NCBI GenBank assembly: GCA_035772405.1
Contig: JAYKKM010000029.1
Span: 531,001-595,000, forward strand
Source of the DNA: Chrysogorgia sp. JL179-B06
Lineage: Eukaryota > Cnidaria > Anthozoa > Scleralcyonacea > Chrysogorgiidae
Direction of reading: 5' to 3'
Length of the DNA stretch: 64,000 nt
The first letter of the stretch is position 1, and each line of letters opens with the position of its first letter. Positions 49,172 to 57,509 of this stretch are shown in pieces. Under the pieces are notes generated by a model, which did no database searches, was not told the origin of the DNA, and saw only the letters and a list, made by a program, of their open reading frames with translations. The translations under genes and the position numbers were made by a program.

Positions 49172-49342
49172 TAGTAGTATAGTAAGTAGGGCTGCGAGCT
49201 CAATCGACCTCAAACGTGAATATAAATACCAAAACATCACCAAATTTGTCGAATCACGATTTGGCAAAATTTGGTGATGTTTTGGTATTTATATTCACGA
49301 TTAACGTCGAATAAGCTCGCAGCCCTACTTACTATACTACTA
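49172..49342. repeat. 171-bp hairpin at the edge of the Polinton
   Basis: TAGTAGTATAGTAAGTAGGG with CTGCGAGCT at the left is mirrored by AGCTCGCAGCCCTACTTACT with ATACTACTA at the right. The arms of about 80 bp share ATATAAATACCAAAACATCA. It may be a MITE or may be connected with the Polinton terminus, which I could not otherwise locate. Confidence 0.9.
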
Positions 49343-49345
49343 CAG

Positions 49346-49783
49346 CGATCGTTAGTCAATCTAGACACCCCTCGCACATTTTCTACTAAATTGATGTCAA
49401 ACACACGCGAGACTAGCGAGACAATACCAAATTTATACTAAATCGCGACTCTCGCTAAATTTGGCACCATTTCAACCATATTTAAAAAAAAAGAGAGCGT
49501 CGTTTCAAAATTCTCACAAATTACATTTAGGAAAAAATAGAAAGTGTCATTTCAACATTTTCGCGTGTTAAAAAAATAAAATGTGGTACGAGCTCACTCC
49601 CACATATTAAAAAATAGAGAGTGTCGTTTCAACCGACGCGTTCTGCTGTTGTCTCAATTCACGCGCGAAAAAAACCACTAGATTTTGATTCTAGTGGTGA
49701 TGTTTTATCCAAATGGATAGCGAAATGGCGCTCTTTTGATTGGCTAACAACATTGACTAACAAATAGCCAGTCGTTTTGCGAA
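49346..49783. other. Left non-coding end of the Polinton
   Basis: A degenerate motif AGAGAGTGTCGTTTCA recurs at about 49493, 49540 and 49616, with runs of A between. A small hairpin with arms ACCACTAGA and TCTAGTGGT lies at 49674-49698, downstream of the polymerase stop on the minus strand, and could help end its transcript. No gene is seen. Part of a terminal inverted repeat may lie here. Confidence 0.5.
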
Positions 49784-52700
49784 TTAGTCCGTTTGCTCAC
49801 TATTTTCAGTGGGTGTGTCTCTCACTACAATGTTTTTGTGACCATACGCGTAGGAGTCAATACCATTTTCTAAAAGGTATCGTTTATCATCAAAACAGGA
49901 CAACGACACTTTATTAATTTCGTAGCTACCGAGCTGATGTTTGACACTTCTAATGGTCTTCATTGTGTGTCGCAACTGTTTCTGCTCAAGTAACACGCTT
50001 TTGTAATCTTCATGTCTGATTACCTTTTTAATTATGTTCTTTCTAATACCTTTAGCGGTTTTCCCACCACCTCCACCCTCTTTCAAATAGCTGTACATTT
50101 TACTGCGCAACCCAACGAACTCAATAATTGGCGTTCCAGCGCACTCATCCTTCATCTTCCCAATAACTTTCTTATTCTCTCTAAAAAAGAATGGGCTGTC
50201 TGCAGGGTAGTCGCTATTGTCAAACTTTTCACACTCCATCATAAAGTCGGAATAAACGTCATCGGTTTTGATTGAGTACAGCAGACTGTCAGTGTCGGTG
50301 AAGTGTAATCTGCAGGTGTCGCTAGAGTACTTTTTCATAATATAATTGTAGTGAAAATTGTACATCAACGTTTTACTCAAGTCTAGTATGCACATACCCA
50401 CATATGCGGGCCTATTTAGTGTCAGCGTTTCTTTAACTTTGTGGACAGCAACTAAGTTCTCGCTAAATATTTTGCAAGACACAAACGTCGGCTTTGAGAC
50501 GAGCTTTTCTAATTTCTTCGCAGTGGTCACTAATCTCACGTCCACACGCTTCCTCAAGTTTTCCATCGTTTTTCCGAACACACTGTTGTTCATCAACTTG
50601 AAGAAGTCCTTCTCAAAAGCGTTCTTAGCCGCAGTTCTCTTGACTGTGTTAAAGTCGATGTACTTGCCCAACCACTTGGACTGGTCGAACTGTAGGGCCC
50701 TATGCACCTTTTTGATTTTTAATCCAAGATCCATGTACAACTGCAGATTTCCGTAGTGACACACATACTTTTTTTTGTCCATCAAATTAGTCACCAGCTT
50801 CTTCACACCACCAACACTCACATTAAACTTATTTTTGATTTTCGTGCAGTACTCCGACAACATGTCAACGGTTATCTCCATCTTCTCGGGAGCCAACGGG
50901 TAATCGTTGTGTAGGTCATGCAAATGGGCTGGGTACCCCAAGTCAACCTCGAGCAGTAAACCTTTTTCACTGTTGTTGTGATAGTCGCATAGATTAACCT
51001 TTTCTATTTCTTTCTTAGTCAACCATTTAAAACCACCCGTGGGTAGACTTCGACTCATTGCCCATCCATACAAGTTGTTGGCGTCAAGGTACATCAAATA
51101 CTTCGACTCTTGCTCTTTGTCATACCCTCCCATATATTTATTATTCGCCACACCATGTCTGTTGCAAATGTAGCTCACACCACCACGCATACCTAATTCT
51201 ACGAACTGGAACATGTCAATGTCGGACAATAATTCGAGTTCTACTCCAGTCATCTTTAACATGGCATCCCAAGCCAATCCGGGCGATGTGAAATAGTGAC
51301 ACGGGTCTAATTTATACTCGCGATGGCATGTCTTTCTAAAGTTCTCAAAAACGTCGGCAAGCAAGAGCACGTCACTTTTCAAATACAGGTCGTGGTACCC
51401 ACCCATATTTTTAACGTCAAAGTAGTCCCACACATCGATGGCGCGCTCGTGCATTTCTTCCGTAATATGCTCGTCATTCAGAATGCTGTAGAAGTCCTTT
51501 TTGGAGGGTAGCTCGCATTCGTCGAATTTATCAAAGGAGTCCATATAATCATAGGGATAGACCCCCTTTCTTGTCATTAGTGCCAACCCCTCATCACGAA
51601 ACACTTCTGACGTGTATTTGAAAGCGTCCCTTGGTAGGTTCCTCACCAAGTTGTCTAGACCACTACTCATGAACTGGAAGCTGTCCAAGAACACCAAGTT
51701 TTTTCCAAGCATGAACGCCATGTACTTCTCCATGTTGTTTGGTATCACATTTATGTCTTGGCCAAACTTACCAATCTCCTGCATAATGAAATGGCTATCA
51801 TAGCCACGTAAGTTATGGAAGATCACAGGAATTTTATCAGTCAACTTAAAGTTCACGTTACACTGACGATGTGCAGACCCTCTGTACTTACCTGACACGT
51901 GACAGTGGTCTCTCACTCTAACGTCAGCGCTAGTGTACTCAACACCACAAATATGACAACTCTTAGCCTCGTCGAAATTCTTCTTATCGTCATCAGTCAG
52001 CGCCATTTCTTTGTTAAAGTGACTCTCAGATGTCTTTTTACAATATTCGACAATTTCTAACATCTCCCCAATGAACTTGTTGACTGCGTTTTCACCGCGA
52101 TACACTTTTACTGGCTTACTGTACTCGTTGTCGTAGCAACAAACTAATTTGTACCCATAACCGCAGTCAACGTGTCTCTGGTAAGCATTTGTGTAGCTAC
52201 ACTCGCTTGATAGCTTTGTTGTGTGCACCTTCTGTGTGATAGCCTCGAAGTCTGCATACACCACAAATGGCACGTTTAGCTGTCTACTAAAATTCTCGTA
52301 TTTCACTTTCGCACCTTTTTGCGGCATTTTAATAGCTTGCTTCCCATTGATGACCAAGCATACTTCCACATGACTTTCAAGCACGTCCGCTCGACTAAAA
52401 CACTGCAAGCAATACCTGCAAAAGTGCTTTCTCGCCTTATACTTTGTCTGACGGTACATGAATTTGTTAAAATCGCGAATGTACACATAATGCTTGTTGC
52501 CCACGTCATTAGTTATCAACAATAGGTCCATATGGTCGGGATACGCCTCCTTAGAAACGTACACAGGGAATGGCTGCTTATCTTCATACCCAAAAACATT
52601 GATGCTAATATCGTTTGCCTTTTCGATCTTGTTGTAGTCTTTGACTGATACTGGGAAGTCAATTCCGTCATAATTCAGCTCACTGACATGTCTGACGTAC

Positions 52701-53395
52701 TTTGACGTTCTGTCAGAGTTTTTTCCAACAGGAAATTTGTGTGCAAGGTGACACCATCTAAAGCACTCGTTGTCATCATCGTTATTTACATTTATCAGAC
52801 CCTTCATACTGTTGCGCAGCTCCTTTGGCAACGCAATGTAGCTACTCCCGTGCAAAGGTCTGTAAATAGCGACATTAACGTAGTGTGCGTCTATTTTGTC
52901 GATAGTCCATCCAGACCCCTCAGATAGCCACCCAGCTATCCGCGTCAAAATCTGCTCCGACCCACGATTGGCGACACCCTCGATGTCATGCTCGTTAATG
53001 GCGACGAACGTTTCGCTGTTAAAGTAGGCAGTTTTGTATGTGGTCTTATTGAGTTCTAAAACTTTCTCAAAAGTGACCTTGACTGTCTCTACCACTTTCA
53101 TTCCGTTGGTCTCACCTAATTCACGTCTCAAAAGGTTAGTGACAGCGCTTCTACTACCATTTACCTGATTAATGTCTCTGTCGTCAATTACTTCGACTCC
53201 ATAGGACCTTGTGAACCCTCTCAGTGCTCGATCCAACAGGTGCGTTGACGGTGCGAGGTCTTCTACAGGTTGTGTTTCTTGGTCTCTAAAGAAGCTGTGA
53301 ACGTTGGTCGCTTCATCTGTTAGTGAATTGACAACGGCTGCACTCGTCTTGTGCGCCCGTCTTTTTGCCACTGAATTTTTCGCGGTCCGACTCAT
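49784..53395 (-). CDS. polB: Protein-primed family B DNA polymerase
   Basis: The 1203-residue protein would replicate the viral DNA from a protein primer. Exonuclease motifs: Exo I YADFEAI (380-386), Exo II FHNLRGYDSHF (526-536), Exo III YLKSDVLLLADVF (671-683). Polymerase motifs: A YLDANNLYGWAM (769-780), B KLMNNSVFGKTMEN (933-946), C FTDTDSLLY (1032-1040) with both aspartates. A zinc-binding segment CxxC...HxxxC sits at 326-346. A CxxC and DHCHVSGKYRG segment (480-506) resembles recombination endonuclease VII modules often embedded in Polinton polymerases. GSSYIALP and KGLIN in the N-terminal region match Polinton polymerases as I remember them. All catalytic residues are present and the frame is intact. 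The ATG at 53395 is the first in frame and the next gene upstream ends 10 bp away. Confidence 0.96.
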   Translation of the reverse strand: MSRTAKNSVAKRRAHKTSAAVVNSLTDEATNVHSFFRDQETQPVEDLAPSTHLLDRALRGFTRSYGVEVIDDRDINQVNGSRSAVTNLLRRELGETNGMKVVETVKVTFEKVLELNKTTYKTAYFNSETFVAINEHDIEGVANRGSEQILTRIAGWLSEGSGWTIDKIDAHYVNVAIYRPLHGSSYIALPKELRNSMKGLINVNNDDDNECFRWCHLAHKFPVGKNSDRTSKYVRHVSELNYDGIDFPVSVKDYNKIEKANDISINVFGYEDKQPFPVYVSKEAYPDHMDLLLITNDVGNKHYVYIRDFNKFMYRQTKYKARKHFCRYCLQCFSRADVLESHVEVCLVINGKQAIKMPQKGAKVKYENFSRQLNVPFVVYADFEAITQKVHTTKLSSECSYTNAYQRHVDCGYGYKLVCCYDNEYSKPVKVYRGENAVNKFIGEMLEIVEYCKKTSESHFNKEMALTDDDKKNFDEAKSCHICGVEYTSADVRVRDHCHVSGKYRGSAHRQCNVNFKLTDKIPVIFHNLRGYDSHFIMQEIGKFGQDINVIPNNMEKYMAFMLGKNLVFLDSFQFMSSGLDNLVRNLPRDAFKYTSEVFRDEGLALMTRKGVYPYDYMDSFDKFDECELPSKKDFYSILNDEHITEEMHERAIDVWDYFDVKNMGGYHDLYLKSDVLLLADVFENFRKTCHREYKLDPCHYFTSPGLAWDAMLKMTGVELELLSDIDMFQFVELGMRGGVSYICNRHGVANNKYMGGYDKEQESKYLMYLDANNLYGWAMSRSLPTGGFKWLTKKEIEKVNLCDYHNNSEKGLLLEVDLGYPAHLHDLHNDYPLAPEKMEITVDMLSEYCTKIKNKFNVSVGGVKKLVTNLMDKKKYVCHYGNLQLYMDLGLKIKKVHRALQFDQSKWLGKYIDFNTVKRTAAKNAFEKDFFKLMNNSVFGKTMENLRKRVDVRLVTTAKKLEKLVSKPTFVSCKIFSENLVAVHKVKETLTLNRPAYVGMCILDLSKTLMYNFHYNYIMKKYSSDTCRLHFTDTDSLLYSIKTDDVYSDFMMECEKFDNSDYPADSPFFFRENKKVIGKMKDECAGTPIIEFVGLRSKMYSYLKEGGGGGKTAKGIRKNIIKKVIRHEDYKSVLLEQKQLRHTMKTIRSVKHQLGSYEINKVSLSCFDDKRYLLENGIDSYAYGHKNIVVRDTPTENSEQTD

Positions 53396-53405
53396 TGGCT
53401 TATAC

Positions 53406-53969
53406 TTACATTACACTTTTTTTCTTAGCCCACTCGTCGTAATAATTGTCACCACTTTCGCACCATCCTAGCTTTGGGTACACCACCCCAAACAAATTAT
53501 CGTCAAATAAGTCTTTCACCTTCCCGTCTTTGAGGTCTGACACCTTCTTGAGTGTCTTGACTCGTCTTCTATGACACAACCTAATAATGTAGTACCCATA
53601 TCTGCTGACATTTCTACCCTTTACCAAATTGCATGAGTACAACGCATTGACAACTTTCAGGAAGTCCTCTTTTATCAACTCAAGGTGCTCGTGCTTCACA
53701 ACGTTCCGTAGTCTTCTCCCCATCCACCAAGACCGTTTGTGAACGCTTTTTAGTCGTGTGAGTCTCATGTCGCTGTAACTCTGAGTGTAACCCCATTCGA
53801 TGTCACCACACTTTGGACACGCGTACCCACCGCAGTCAGTGACATGTTTCACAACGTCACAATCCGAGCAGTGGTGAATTCTGAAGGTGTCTCCACACTC
53901 AGTTTGCGTCTCACTCACGATTTCGTCAATTGTGTAACCGTAGCTCATCTGCCTCATAAGTTTGTCCAT
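53406..53969 (-). CDS. Zinc-ribbon protein, VLTF3-like late transcription factor candidate
   Basis: A 187-residue protein from the ATG at 53969. A zinc ribbon is formed by C34-x2-C37 and C51-x2-C54. It is followed by YTQSYSDMRLTRLKSVHKRS, a helical basic region (IKEDFLKVVNAL) and YGYYIIRLCHRR. A zinc ribbon followed by a YxxxR..H..R segment and helical repeats is the layout of the poxvirus-type late transcription factor VLTF3, which occurs in large DNA viruses and some Polinton-like viruses. The match is by layout, not by a diagnostic motif, so a generic zinc-binding protein remains possible. It lies 10 bp upstream of the polymerase and probably shares a transcript with it. Confidence 0.45.
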   Translation of the reverse strand: MDKLMRQMSYGYTIDEIVSETQTECGDTFRIHHCSDCDVVKHVTDCGGYACPKCGDIEWGYTQSYSDMRLTRLKSVHKRSWWMGRRLRNVVKHEHLELIKEDFLKVVNALYSCNLVKGRNVSRYGYYIIRLCHRRRVKTLKKVSDLKDGKVKDLFDDNLFGVVYPKLGWCESGDNYYDEWAKKKSVM

Positions 53970-53999
53970 CACTCTTATACTACTCCGACATATTTTTTC

Positions 54000-54419
54000 T
54001 CACCGAACTAGTACCCGTAGCGCTATTCCACTACCCAAGCCTAGCGCGCTAACAAACAACAATTGGTATTCCTTCATTTCCGCACTCGGTTGATAGTAAT
54101 CCGCAACCTTCGGGGAGTCAGTGAACACTCGTCCGCTGTACTGTATGGTCATTACGCTTCTAAGTTCTTCCAACGCGTGGTTTGTGTCATTGATGTCAGC
54201 ATTAGCATCAGAGAGCTGTTGTCGCAAACGCTGAATCTGATCTTTTTTAGCGACTTCATTTTCATACCACACTTCTTTCGCGCTGGCTAGCTGTTCCAAC
54301 GCATGGTTGTGTCTTTTCATCTCAGCTTCATAACCTGAATGATTAAACTTCGAAAACATAAATCCAGCGCCTGCAAAAGCCACTGCATTAAAAATCCCTC
54401 CAGCCACAACACTCGCCAT
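54000..54419 (-). CDS. Small membrane protein with coiled coil
   Basis: 139 residues. An N-terminal glycine/alanine-rich hydrophobic segment (about 5-22), a long charged coiled coil (about 28-92, with MKRHNHALEQLASAKEVWYE) and a C-terminal hydrophobic helix (about 117-136). The motif FSKFNHSGYEAEMKRHNHAL resembles small proteins I recall in other cnidarian Polintons, but their function is unknown to me. It is one of three consecutive membrane proteins. A virion membrane or structural role is inference. Confidence 0.65.
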   Translation of the reverse strand: MASVVAGGIFNAVAFAGAGFMFSKFNHSGYEAEMKRHNHALEQLASAKEVWYENEVAKKDQIQRLRQQLSDANADINDTNHALEELRSVMTIQYSGRVFTDSPKVADYYQPSAEMKEYQLLFVSALGLGSGIALRVLVR

Positions 54420-54423
54420 TAAC

Positions 54424-54660
54424 TTACGTTGATTTGAATGGATCTGTCGGTATCCACTTTTTCGATTGTAACCATTTTACTAACAGCGTTCCTGCACCAA
54501 CAGCTGCAGCGAGTTTCACTGTGCCTTTCACAGTCTCTGGTGTTCCCAATGGTTCTCCCAAAGCCTTTTTAGAAATCATACTCACTACCACAGCACCAGT
54601 CGTAACAAGTAACGCATCGTACAATTCGTTCATGAGTTCTTTTCGATCGATCGCGGACAT
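54424..54660 (-). CDS. Small two-helix membrane protein
   Basis: The likely start is the ATG at 54660, giving 78 residues (MSAIDRKELMNELYDAL...). The open frame extends upstream only through a TTG codon. Two hydrophobic stretches (about 17-29 and 48-62) flank a GEPLGTPETVKG loop. The protein ends in a hydrophilic KKWIPTDPFKS tail. No known domain. It sits 4 bp upstream of the next gene in a tight minus-strand block. Confidence 0.6.
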   Translation of the reverse strand: MSAIDRKELMNELYDALLVTTGAVVVSMISKKALGEPLGTPETVKGTVKLAAAVGAGTLLVKWLQSKKWIPTDPFKST

Positions 54661-54683
54661 ATATACATTGTCGTGTGTTTTGT

Positions 54684-55028
54684 TCAAGAATCAAACGTGT
54701 CTAGCGCTGGACGACAAGTTCTACGATTTTCTGACGCGCTAACCACAGTGCTCACAGGCTCCATTTGTGTTTCTTTTTCACTGCTAATTGTGTACCACAA
54801 TGAAGCACCAGCGATGATTACACCAAGTGTTCCGACAACATATCCATAGCTCCACTCACCACCCTGTTCTTCGTTGACTATCATTTCACGCATTTTCTTT
54901 TCTTTCGCAGCTTTCGATATCTCAGCCAACTTTTTACCAGCAGCGACACGCTTTGGGTCCTTCACCTTAACACTTTTCACATCAGCCGTAATCTTCGCTT
55001 CAACAGCCGTCTGTGAGTCCTCAACCAT
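54684..55028 (-). CDS. Lysine-rich single-pass membrane protein
   Basis: 114 residues from the ATG at 55028. The N-terminal half is basic (KVKDPKRVAAGKKLAEISKA, AKEKKMRE), then one transmembrane helix at about 61-80 (YGYVVGTLGVIIAGASLWYT) and a hydrophilic tail. The KDPxRVAAGKKLAE motif recalls small proteins of other cnidarian Polintons. The basic segment could bind DNA or membranes. It is the first gene of the leftward block ending with the polymerase. Confidence 0.6.
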   Translation of the reverse strand: MVEDSQTAVEAKITADVKSVKVKDPKRVAAGKKLAEISKAAKEKKMREMIVNEEQGGEWSYGYVVGTLGVIIAGASLWYTISSEKETQMEPVSTVVSASENRRTCRPALDTFDS

Positions 55029-55054
55029 CTAATACACTACCACGTGTTATCTTA

Positions 55055-55107
55055 CTCACAGATGACCTCACAGGTGTCTCACAGATGACCTCACAGGTGT
55101 CTCACAG
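55055..55107. promoter_or_regulatory. 23-bp direct repeats in a divergent intergenic region
   Basis: CTCACAGATGACCTCACAGG plus TGT is repeated exactly at 55055-55077 and 55078-55100, with a third partial copy. They lie between the leftward block starting at 55028 and the rightward gene at 55161, so they are good candidates for a regulatory site acting on both. Confidence 0.55.
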
Positions 55108-55160
55108 TTCCAAACCAAAACGCACTAAAAAATTAGGATTTTTTCTGGGAGTATAACATA

Positions 55161-55895
55161 ATGACTCAAGCCAGAGAAATCAGCGAAGAAGGTATTGCCA
55201 ACATGTTGAGAACAGCCTTTATCAGTGTGCCCACCCTACAAGGCGCCTCTGGACCTGTCGTCTTAAACGAGTACTTCTCAACATACACAATGTTCGACCC
55301 CGACCCTGAAGGACCACCAAAACGGCTTGGCTCTCAGATCCGCCATACGAGGTATCTTCTCGACGCTTGGATCGATCTTCGAGAAGATAGAGCCAACGAG
55401 CTCGCTGGTGTGTTAGCTGGCATAATCCCTGTGTGGTGTTACCCACCATTCAAATACCTTATGTTAGCGAGTGGTGTCTACTTGAGCGACCCTAGTGAGT
55501 CCAACGCCACGTTACTCGGTAACTCCCTCCAAGTGCTCTTAGCGACCCTTATGTGGAAACCATGCCCAACCAAAGCCAAAGCGTGGCTTGAGCTCGCCGC
55601 AAACCGCGACGTTCACGTTTGCAAGGTTGGGTGTAACGAGATACTAGGTGTGGGTGATATCAGGGACCACGTACTCTCGCCTGCCCACAGACACTTTGCG
55701 AGAGACGAAAGCGCGTACGCCTGTTACCCATGCGGTGTGGTTACCAATAGCCCAATGTGTCGCTCAAGACATGAGAGCTCGAAGACTCATCTTGAAAACT
55801 TAGAGCTCCAGCGGATATTCAACAACGAACAACAGTTGCCGCAACAGGAGAGAACATTTCTCTGGAGGTATAGTAACCATGAAGAAAGTTGGTAA
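55161..55895 (+). CDS. Zinc-finger protein of unknown function
   Basis: 244 residues. The N-terminal half is helical without a recognised domain (HTRYLLDAWIDLREDRANEL, a hydrophobic WCYPPFKYLMLASGVYL). The C-terminal part has two zinc-finger-like units: CKVGCNEILGVGDIRDHVLS followed by PAHRHF, and CYPCGVVTNSPMCRSRHESS followed by KTH, each with CxxC or CxxxC and spaced histidines as in C2H2/matrin-like fingers. The last 17 bases overlap the thymidine kinase start, so the two are probably co-transcribed. A DNA- or RNA-binding role is inference. Confidence 0.6.
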   Translation: MTQAREISEEGIANMLRTAFISVPTLQGASGPVVLNEYFSTYTMFDPDPEGPPKRLGSQIRHTRYLLDAWIDLREDRANELAGVLAGIIPVWCYPPFKYLMLASGVYLSDPSESNATLLGNSLQVLLATLMWKPCPTKAKAWLELAANRDVHVCKVGCNEILGVGDIRDHVLSPAHRHFARDESAYACYPCGVVTNSPMCRSRHESSKTHLENLELQRIFNNEQQLPQQERTFLWRYSNHEESW

Positions 55896-56451
55896 ACTAG
55901 AAATCGTGATTGGTCCCATGTTTGCAGGGAAAACAACCGAGACTCTTCGCAGGTTAGTCACGTTAAGTAAGTCAGGGCTCAAAGTCCTCTACATGAACAA
56001 CACAGGCGACACTAGGCGAACTGACCACGCGTTCTCCACACATCGTCAGACCATTGTTGTCGGATCAGACAGTTTACCCGCGAAGTTAATCACCAACCTT
56101 CCAAGTTCTTCCGAGATAGTTGACTATGACGTCATTGGCATTGATGAGGGTCATTGGTACCCTGGTCTGCTTCCAGTTACCCGTGAATACATTAAAGCTG
56201 GCATTCACGTCATTATTTGTGGTCTCATAACAACAGAGCATTTAAAAAGACTTGGTGAGCTCGACACACTGTTCCCAGTGGCAGACGACATCACATTTCT
56301 AAAAGCGTACTGTGCTGTTTGTCGTGACACTTACGGAACAACCGTTGAAGCGCCATTCAATTGGAGATACAACCCAGGGCCATCGTTTGTTGGTGGTGCT
56401 GAGCAATATCGCGCAGTGTGCAGACGTCACCATCCTTCCACACAAAATTAA
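55879..56451 (+). CDS. tk: Thymidine kinase (TK1-like)
   Basis: 190 residues, the usual size of viral type II thymidine kinases, which phosphorylate thymidine to dTMP in the cytoplasm. The P-loop is GPMFAGKTT (12-20). The catalytic acid lies in VIGIDEGHWYP (E90), where most relatives have DEGQFF. The GLITTEHLKRLGEL segment takes the place of GLDGDFxRxxFGE. The lasso region is VGGAEQYRAVCRRHH (171-185). Zinc ligands are probably C145, C148, C181 and H184, so one cysteine of the usual four is a histidine. The frame is intact. It overlaps the zinc-finger gene by 17 bp. Thymidine kinase is common in large DNA viruses but not part of the standard Polinton gene set as I know it. Confidence 0.93.
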   Translation: MKKVGKLEIVIGPMFAGKTTETLRRLVTLSKSGLKVLYMNNTGDTRRTDHAFSTHRQTIVVGSDSLPAKLITNLPSSSEIVDYDVIGIDEGHWYPGLLPVTREYIKAGIHVIICGLITTEHLKRLGELDTLFPVADDITFLKAYCAVCRDTYGTTVEAPFNWRYNPGPSFVGGAEQYRAVCRRHHPSTQN

Positions 56452-56690
56452 GGGTGTTCTCGGATACCCCACTTTTTTAAATTTAGACATTGGTCACATG
56501 AAGCGTCCAATGTCTCCCGTAGAAACATTTTTTCACACAGTGGTCAGAAGGTTTGTGAAATAAATAGATAAAGTTTCGCAAACGTTTTTTATTAAGTTAA
56601 AAACGTCTTTAAAAAACGCTAGAGCAGTTGTCACTTCAGACGTCGTCTCAACAACGAGAACGAGCGCTAATTCGACTCGTCAGTCACTGT
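56452..56690. terminator. Convergent gene ends with polyadenylation signals on both strands
   Basis: AATAAA at 56559-56564 (plus, downstream of the thymidine kinase) and TTTATT at 56588-56593 (AATAAA on the minus strand, downstream of the nuclease stop) face each other with 23 bp between. A 20-codon plus-strand frame at 56500-56562 is too short to call. Confidence 0.5.
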
Positions 56691-57458
56691 CTAAAAAGTC
56701 TCTTTACAATAGCGTCTCTCATGGTTACTCAACGCTGATTTATTTTTAAATTTACGAAGGCAGTGAGAGCACTGAAACCCAACGTCAAAGAAATATTTTA
56801 TTACCGTGGTAATAGCGTCGTCGTATGACTCACACAAGAGTGTTAGATAACCAGCGGATTTGTATCTGAGCAATAGAGACTCCTGCTCTTTGGACGTCTT
56901 GCCCGTGCCACCCGGGTTCTTGAACTCAATCACGAGTCCGCTGTGCTGTCGGTTCGCATTGGCAATAATTAAGTCAGGTGTCCCACGTTGGTAACCTTTT
57001 TTCCACGAGTTTATTCTTTTACTCGAAGTGTCTTGATTTTCACCACAAGCAGCTACCAAAATAGCTTCTGGATAATATTTCCTAAGAAAACCAACGACTT
57101 TCGTGTGAAGGTCGAACTCAGTGATCATTTTAAACTGATTGTGCTTGAGACCAACGTCAGCTAAACTTTTTCTAATGCTTGGTAAGACCTCTGAGTGCAC
57201 CCACCTTCCGAAGTGTTTCGCACGCTCCATTTTACTCGAGAACACTAACGAGTAGACACCAAGTTCGTTGATAAACGAGGCTTGTTCTATCTTCATTTTG
57301 CAATCAGGTTCGACGTGGTCGTTGACTGCATCTTTTGGTCGAGCATAACCTAGAGCGCTCGCAGTCTCTCTCGCTTTGAACCACGTTTCACCATTATTCA
57401 CAACCGTCGTGATTTGGCAACCATCGAAATCGAATAGTTGTGCTGAGTTGGTTGCCAT
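56691..57458 (-). CDS. Bro-N domain + PD-(D/E)XK (VRR-NUC-like) nuclease + zinc finger
   Basis: 255 residues with three modules. Residues about 7-100 are a Bro-N domain (VVNNGETWFKARETASALGY, then VYSLVFSSKMERAKHFGRWV and HSEVLPSIRK), the DNA-binding module of baculovirus BRO and phage antirepressor proteins. Residues about 112-215 look like a VRR-NUC-type nuclease: E114, RGTPDLIIAN (D162), LVIEFKNPGGTGK (E178 and K180) and a Q at 192. These give the D-(x)n-E-x-K signature with an upstream glutamate. Residues 230-251 form a C2HC finger (CSHCLRKFKNKSALSNHERR, then YC). In related viruses such nucleases act in recombination or processing of replication intermediates. The exact role here is inference. 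Upstream 57459-57509 contains its promoter; downstream it converges on the thymidine kinase. Confidence 0.82.
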   Translation of the reverse strand: MATNSAQLFDFDGCQITTVVNNGETWFKARETASALGYARPKDAVNDHVEPDCKMKIEQASFINELGVYSLVFSSKMERAKHFGRWVHSEVLPSIRKSLADVGLKHNQFKMITEFDLHTKVVGFLRKYYPEAILVAACGENQDTSSKRINSWKKGYQRGTPDLIIANANRQHSGLVIEFKNPGGTGKTSKEQESLLLRYKSAGYLTLLCESYDDAITTVIKYFFDVGFQCSHCLRKFKNKSALSNHERRYCKETF

Positions 57459-57509
57459 TACTATAGCCCCACAAAAATATTTTTTTTACAGATTGGTGTG
57501 TCAATCCAC

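Noticed and set aside
53970..53972. GTG start for the zinc-ribbon protein
   Set aside because: The adjacent ATG at 53969 is the natural start.
54661..54687. TTG start for the 87-codon version of the small membrane protein
   Set aside because: The ATG at 54660 gives a normal start and avoids overlap with the upstream gene.
56500..56563. 20-codon plus-strand frame after the thymidine kinase
   Set aside because: Too short and without features. The longer version in this frame overlaps the kinase and lacks an ATG start.
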